Of a DNA stretch of 10,031 nt, positions 6,723 through 10,031 are shown piece after piece; position 1 is the stretch's first letter; the number at the start of each line of letters is the position of its first letter. The position numbers were made by a program, and so were the translations under genes. Origin of the DNA: Bacteroidales bacterium (GTDB lineage: Bacteria > Bacteroidota > Bacteroidia > Bacteroidales > NBLH01); the NCBI GenBank assembly GCA_021647685.1, contig JAKIUH010000138.1, positions 1-10,031 of the forward strand. Direction: 5' to 3'. The notes beneath the pieces were generated by a model, which saw only the letters and a program-made list of their open reading frames with translations, made no database searches and was not told where the DNA came from.

Positions 6723-7289
6723 ATGTCAAAGATTTTCACTTTAATTTGCTTTTTTTTATTGAGCTATTCTGTTGTAGCGCAAGATACCTTAATGGAAAAA
6801 TCTCCCAAACAATACAGTTTCACACTTGGATATAGAAATACAATTAGTTCAAGTTTTGTAAATAATGCAAGTAACGGATATAACCTTGAAGCAGAAATTG
6901 CATGGAAAGTTTCCGGATTTCATAAAAAAAGTGCTGTGTATTTTGGTGTTCCTTTAGGATATAACTATTCAATTCCAAATACTGAAAACGACTTTTACAG
7001 CACAACACTCTTTTATGGTTGGATTGTTCGTCATGAAATTGGAAGAAACAAAAAATACACTCCATTTTTAGGATACGGGTTACTGCTTAATCAATTACGT
7101 ATCGATGGGACAGAAGGCAGTGTGTTCGGGCATCAAACAAGGTTTGAGTTTGGTGTAAACAGGCATTTGAAAAATAAAACTTATATATTTGCTAAAATAG
7201 AATACAGCTATGCACGTTTTCCGAGTTTGGGGAATAGTTCATCCAATAAGACGCAATTTATAGGGTTTAAATTGGGTTTAAGAATATAG
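6723..7289 (+). CDS. Small exported protein, probable outer-membrane beta-barrel
   Basis: This 188-residue protein is not recognised by name. Residues 1-20 form a clear Sec signal peptide (positive SK, hydrophobic IFTLICFFLLSYSVV, then AQ-D), a form common in Bacteroidota. The mature part alternates short beta-strand-like stretches rich in aromatic residues and glycine (YSFTLGYRN, GVPLGYNYS, TPFLGYGLLL, FIGFKLGLRI) and finishes on a hydrophobic strand at the very C-terminus, as in eight-stranded outer-membrane barrels. No cysteine remains in the mature protein. It is a single-gene unit: an operon terminator lies upstream, its own candidate promoter and inverted repeat lie just before the ATG, and the next gene is convergent, 31 bp away, with no visible terminator between. 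The function is unknown; surface structure or small-molecule permeation would be a guess. Confidence 0.8.
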   Translation: MSKIFTLICFFLLSYSVVAQDTLMEKSPKQYSFTLGYRNTISSSFVNNASNGYNLEAEIAWKVSGFHKKSAVYFGVPLGYNYSIPNTENDFYSTTLFYGWIVRHEIGRNKKYTPFLGYGLLLNQLRIDGTEGSVFGHQTRFEFGVNRHLKNKTYIFAKIEYSYARFPSLGNSSSNKTQFIGFKLGLRI

Positions 7290-7320
7290 CCGGCAAATTG
7301 CATCCAAAATATTCTAAACT

Positions 7321-8367
7321 TTAATCTTCGGTTATTTGTACATTTCCGTAACGACTGCTGACGATAACTTTTGCTTTTGTGTCTTTTTTTATTCCGACAG
7401 TACCCCAAACACGCGATTCTGTTCCATCAATGATTTTGTTCAGTTTGTATTCTTTGGGATATTTGATAGAACCGTAAGCTGCCTGAGCTTCTAATTTATA
7501 ACTTTCAGGTAAATGCAGATTTGATTTTCCATAGCGTTGGTCAATTTTTATTAATTCAAAACCCGGGTCAACTTTAAACAAGTCTAAATTACCATACTTT
7601 ACTGTTAAATCTAATTTATTGTACAATTTTGATATTTCAAAACTCGAGTATCCACCTGTACAAATAAAATTGCGAACAGCACCTACTTTAAACGGGTGAT
7701 CGTATTTTGATTCGGCAACAATTGATTTAACTTTCTTTATTTTCAAAGCGGAATATTTGCTGGCAATCATCAATGCCTGAACCGTTTCTATAACTACTTT
7801 TGAGTATGCAACTTCCATTTTTAACCAATTTGCCTGATCTATATCACAATATGTATCTGAGTATCCAACATAAATATAATTAAGTGGTTTTATATTTCCA
7901 CGTCCTAATTTATTAATGGTAAAATTGCCGTATTTAACCTGAATGTTTGCATGCCCGTTTACTTCGTTTAAAAATAAATCTCCGTATTTATTCGATAAAT
8001 CGACATTAATATATGCAGGAATTTTAACAAAATAATCAATTTTAAAAGATGTATTTCGTATTGACTCGTTCAAACTCGTGATTGCCGATACAAGGTTTCC
8101 CTTTTCACTAAAATCTATATCAATCTTACGAAAAGTGCTTTCAGCTTTTAATTCGTTAGATGTTTTAACAGTAATAGTAACCGTGATATCAATCTCATTT
8201 TTATCCCAATTAATGATTTTCATATCACCGTATTTATTCACCAACTGCATGGTTGTATTTTTATTGGCTTTATATTGCTTACGAAAGGTTTTCGTGAAAT
8301 CTTCGGCATTCCCCCAAATGCTAATTATTAAGAATGTAAACAATAATAGTAGTTTCCCTTTTTTCAT
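7321..8367 (-). CDS. Exported Tyr-Gly repeat protein, DUF4097-like putative adhesin
   Basis: This 348-residue protein has a signal peptide (MKKGKLLLLFTFLIISIWGNA, cleavage near 21). The rest is a run of about twelve repeats centred on [KR/A/G]-Y-[GS]: tyrosines at 46, 128, 146, 169, 188, 205, 222, 240, 258, 279, 298 and 340, most spaced 17-21 residues, each followed by alternating hydrophobic residues. That pattern suggests a beta-solenoid or stacked-sheet fold and resembles the DUF4097 (putative adhesin) family, whose members in Bacteroidota often follow an ECF sigma / anti-sigma pair. That is the case here: it is third in a minus-strand cassette, 97 bp after the anti-sigma-like gene. It is probably periplasmic or on the outer membrane; its molecular role is unknown. 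The start is supported by the signal peptide. The DUF4097 label rests on pattern and context only. Confidence 0.8.
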   Translation of the reverse strand: MKKGKLLLLFTFLIISIWGNAEDFTKTFRKQYKANKNTTMQLVNKYGDMKIINWDKNEIDITVTITVKTSNELKAESTFRKIDIDFSEKGNLVSAITSLNESIRNTSFKIDYFVKIPAYINVDLSNKYGDLFLNEVNGHANIQVKYGNFTINKLGRGNIKPLNYIYVGYSDTYCDIDQANWLKMEVAYSKVVIETVQALMIASKYSALKIKKVKSIVAESKYDHPFKVGAVRNFICTGGYSSFEISKLYNKLDLTVKYGNLDLFKVDPGFELIKIDQRYGKSNLHLPESYKLEAQAAYGSIKYPKEYKLNKIIDGTESRVWGTVGIKKDTKAKVIVSSRYGNVQITED

Positions 8368-8410
8368 TTTTATATATTTTTAAGTTACCTTATACTTTAT
8401 AAGTTAAACA

Positions 8411-8460
8411 TTCAAATGTCCTATCGGACGATTTGAAGTTTGACATGCGATTTGAAGTTT
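8411..8460 (-). repeat. Intercistronic hairpin and 13-bp direct repeats
   Basis: Between the anti-sigma-like gene and the Tyr-repeat gene, CGATTTGAAGTTT occurs twice (8429-8441 and 8448-8460), a 19-bp period. The left copy also pairs with 8411-8421: TTCAAATGTCC, a four-base loop, then GGAC-G-ATTTGAA (8426-8437), a stem with one bulged base. There is no T-run after it on the minus strand, so it is not a classical terminator. It could be a regulator site, an RNA processing site or an attenuator. Confidence 0.5.
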
Positions 8461-8464
8461 TTTA

Positions 8465-8983
8465 TTAACAATTTTCTTTAATTTGTTCAATTACCAATTC
8501 AAGAAATTCAATTTTATATTGATAGTTGTTAATCATCGCATTAATAATGCGTTCATCACTTTGGTTTTGTTTTAACTCTTCTTGTAAAGACTGATACACT
8601 TTGTCTAATTGTTGTAATTCTTCATCAATCATTTCTTTTTGTTCCGGGTTAATTTTGCAATTTAACTGTTGAAGTTCATAGATTTTCCGGTATAAATCTT
8701 TGCGGTAAAATTCTTCTACCTCCTTATATTGAGGCGAAACTTCACCCAGGCTGATTAAACTTTCCGTGTTAACAATATCATTTGTCTGCAATTGCTCATT
8801 ACGTATAAAAACGGACAAAGATATTAAAATCAGTACTGTTGCTGCCAAAGAATACCAATATATTTTGTTAATAGTATTCTTTTTATACAGTTTCTTTTCA
8901 AAACGCTCCAAATGTTCTTGGGGCAAATCAAAAGAACTAATTTGTTCTTTATTATTTTTTATGAAATCTTCTAAATTTTTCAT
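8465..8983 (-). CDS. Anti-sigma factor-like membrane protein
   Basis: This 172-residue protein has three parts. The cytoplasmic N-terminus (about 1-40) contains F-D-L-P-x-E-H-L-E-R-F-x-K-K-L at 18-32, a motif I know from Bacteroidota proteins encoded next to ECF sigma factors. One transmembrane helix follows (about 41-60). The periplasmic C-terminal half is rich in Glu, Gln and Lys, probably coiled coil (about 87-170), and ends in NC. It lacks the His/Cys zinc site of ZAS-type anti-sigma factors. The ATG is 2 bp after the sigma gene stop, so the two are surely cotranscribed. The inferred role is to hold the sigma factor at the inner membrane and sense an envelope signal. This rests mainly on topology and position. 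Confidence 0.75.
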   Translation of the reverse strand: MKNLEDFIKNNKEQISSFDLPQEHLERFEKKLYKKNTINKIYWYSLAATVLILISLSVFIRNEQLQTNDIVNTESLISLGEVSPQYKEVEEFYRKDLYRKIYELQQLNCKINPEQKEMIDEELQQLDKVYQSLQEELKQNQSDERIINAMINNYQYKIEFLELVIEQIKENC

Positions 8984-8985
8984 TC

Positions 8986-9546
8986 TTAATGTTCTGAAAA
9001 GTTTTTATCCTTTTGTATGATATTTAAGAGTTTTTTTTTAGCTCTTACTAATTGAGAACGTGATGTTGATGCTTTTATGCTAAGAATTTCTGAAATCTCT
9101 TCATGATCATATCCTTCTAAAAGGTAAAGTGATAAAATGACACGGTATCCTGCAGGCAATTGCAAAATTGCATTTCTAACTTTTAATGCTTCAAAAGCAA
9201 TTTCCCGTTCATCAACTTCCTGTTCGTCATCCTGTAAATGTTCATGGTGCTCAATATTTTCAAAAATTTCTTTTTGCTTGCGCAATACATCTAAAGATGT
9301 ATTGATAACAATTTTTTTCAACCAAGCTCCAAAACTAACCGCTTCCGAATAAGTTGCTAATTTATTAAATGCTTTAATAAAAGCGTCTTGCATAGCATCT
9401 TCTGCTTCATGTACATCATTTAATATCCTATAGGCAGTATTAAACATAGCTTTTGCATACAAAGAATACAGCTTGGTTTGTGCTTTCCTGTCTCCTTTTT
9501 TACAGGCTTTAATTAATTGTATGTGAATATTTTTATAATCTTCCAA
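8986..9546 (-). CDS. ECF-family RNA polymerase sigma factor (RpoE-like)
   Basis: This 186-residue sigma-70 family protein is of the ECF type, with only regions 2 and 4. Region 2 covers about 20-90: DRKAQTKLYSLYAKAMFNTAYRIL, then the core-binding NDVHEAEDAMQDAFIKAFNKL, then FGAWLKKIVINTSLDVLRK. An acidic linker follows (about 92-115), then region 4 (about 120-178) with LPAGYRVILSLYLLEGYDHEEIS and the helix-turn-helix SIKASTSRSQLVRAKKKL. The frame opens with TTG at 9546; a TAG lies 12 bp upstream in frame, no ATG or GTG is between, and the first internal methionine (M34) is already inside region 2, so TTG is the likely start. It leads the minus-strand cassette and probably drives it together with a remote regulon. 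No promoter is clear in the 218 bp upstream. Confidence 0.92.
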   Translation of the reverse strand: MEDYKNIHIQLIKACKKGDRKAQTKLYSLYAKAMFNTAYRILNDVHEAEDAMQDAFIKAFNKLATYSEAVSFGAWLKKIVINTSLDVLRKQKEIFENIEHHEHLQDDEQEVDEREIAFEALKVRNAILQLPAGYRVILSLYLLEGYDHEEISEILSIKASTSRSQLVRAKKKLLNIIQKDKNFSEH

Positions 9547-9735
9547 CTTATTCTTCTAATCTAATGACGTAAGAATTTTTATATAGCTGCATAAAATTAC
9601 ATTTTTTTACAGGAAAAAAAGGAAAGCATGACCAATTTGTTTCTTAGATCTCTTAAAGTTCTTAAGAAATTCAATAGATATTTTTGCAGATTAGATAAAT
9701 GCAGATTTTATTTTTACGGCTTGTGTATTTTAAAG

Positions 9736-9763
9736 CTTATGAAACCCAATAGGGCTTCAAAAG
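9736..9763 (-). terminator. Possible weak hairpin after nadC
   Basis: Just after the nadC stop, on the minus strand, an 8-bp stem (9740-9747 with 9752-9759, one G-U pair, loop TATT) can be extended by three pairs after a mismatch (9736-9738 with 9761-9763). There is no clean T-run afterwards, so termination here is only tentative. Confidence 0.3.
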
Positions 9764-9764
9764 T

Positions 9765-10031
9765 TTAAAAAGCCTTTAAGCTTAAATCAATACTACGTAT
9801 TTGGTGAGTTAGTTCTCCAACTGAAACATAATCCACTCCGCATTCTGCATAAGAGCGAATTGTATCAAGTGTAATACCTCCTGATGACTCTGTTTCAAAT
9901 TTTCCGGCAATCAATTCAACGGCTTTACGCGTATCTTCGGGTGTAAAGTTATCAAGCATAATACGGTTTACAAAGCCGGTTTTCAATACTTGATGAAGTT
10001 CTTTCATATTACTTACTTCAATCTCAACAGG
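9765..10031 (-). CDS. nadC: Quinolinate phosphoribosyltransferase (nicotinate-nucleotide pyrophosphorylase), C-terminal part
   Basis: This is the end of NadC, which converts quinolinate and PRPP to nicotinate mononucleotide, CO2 and PPi in de novo NAD synthesis. About 88 residues are visible. The frame is open to the right edge, and the eight codons before the first visible ATG read PVEIEVSN, which matches the family's (I)EVEV strand, so the true start lies outside the window. Hallmarks are NRIMLDNFTPEDTRKAV, FETESSGGITLDTIRSYAECGVDYVSVGELTHQ and the final IDLSLK, the conserved barrel strands and phosphate-binding loops of the type II PRTase fold. It is read in the same direction as the sigma cassette, but 218 bp separate them, so they are probably not one operon. 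Confidence 0.92.
   Translation of the reverse strand, partial: PVEIEVSNMKELHQVLKTGFVNRIMLDNFTPEDTRKAVELIAGKFETESSGGITLDTIRSYAECGVDYVSVGELTHQIRSIDLSLKAF

Noticed and set aside
8078..8383. Open frame of 101 codons on the + strand opposite the Tyr-repeat gene.
   Set aside because: It is a shadow of the well-supported minus-strand gene with a signal peptide and repeats; its translation shows no family pattern.
9685..9707. Direct repeat TGCAGATT (9685-9692, 9700-9707) upstream of the sigma gene.
   Set aside because: Two 8-bp copies in AT-rich DNA, with no promoter element at a sensible distance; too weak to call an operator.
9547..9764. Search for a promoter or small RNA in the gap between nadC and the sigma gene.
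   Set aside because: TAATTTTA in the minus-strand leader differs from TAnnTTTG at its last base and lacks a -33 element; nothing else stands out except the weak hairpin after nadC.

Overview
The window looks like a chromosomal segment of an anaerobic or facultatively anaerobic Bacteroidota bacterium. The DNA is AT-rich and most genes lack a strong Shine-Dalgarno sequence. There is a TAnnTTTG-type promoter element, an ECF sigma / one-TM anti-sigma / Tyr-repeat surface protein cassette typical of that phylum, and a signal peptide ending in VVAQ-D. No rRNA, tRNA, CRISPR array or intact insertion sequence is visible. The species cannot be named from the sequence.

Region 1 (left edge to 6452, + strand) is the 3' part of an operon for a membrane-bound, complex-I-like respiratory enzyme. 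The order is antiporter-like subunit (NuoL/MrpD type), NuoH-like, NuoB-like, NuoC-like, NuoD-like, then a fusion of a NuoI-like 2x[4Fe-4S] ferredoxin with a GltD/NfnB-like FAD/NAD(P)H oxidoreductase. This order matches, from memory, H'-M-J-K-L-N of archaeal mbx/mbs operons. The residues agree with that class. The large subunit keeps the N-terminal CxxC (C63, C66), but its C-terminal motif is C362-P-P-E365, so it cannot bind NiFe as a hydrogenase does. The NuoB-like subunit has only three cluster cysteines (C34, C99, C129), as expected for a site-differentiated proximal cluster. I infer an ion-pumping oxidoreductase linked to NAD(P)H (more likely NADPH) or ferredoxin, which is neither a hydrogenase nor a quinone-reducing complex I. 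Its acceptor, perhaps sulfane sulfur, polysulfide or a disulfide, is not shown by the sequence. The antiporter gene appears broken or cut at its 5' end, because an in-frame TAA lies inside sequence that still looks like antiporter protein.

Region 2 (6453-6722) is non-coding. Directly after the operon's last stop codon sits a 142-bp palindromic element with imperfect terminal inverted repeats and a 6-bp direct duplication (ATAATT), a probable MITE. A strong intrinsic terminator follows. Then comes a promoter-like element, covered by an 11-bp perfect inverted repeat that reaches the next start codon.

Region 3 (6723-7289, +) is a small exported, probably outer-membrane beta-barrel protein.

Region 4 (7321-9546, - strand) is a stress-type cassette read right to left: ECF sigma factor (TTG start), one-TM anti-sigma-like protein, and an exported protein built of about twelve K/R-Y-G/S repeats (DUF4097-like). 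It converges on the region 3 gene.

Region 5 (9765 to right edge, -) is the C-terminal end of nadC, quinolinate phosphoribosyltransferase, which starts outside the window.
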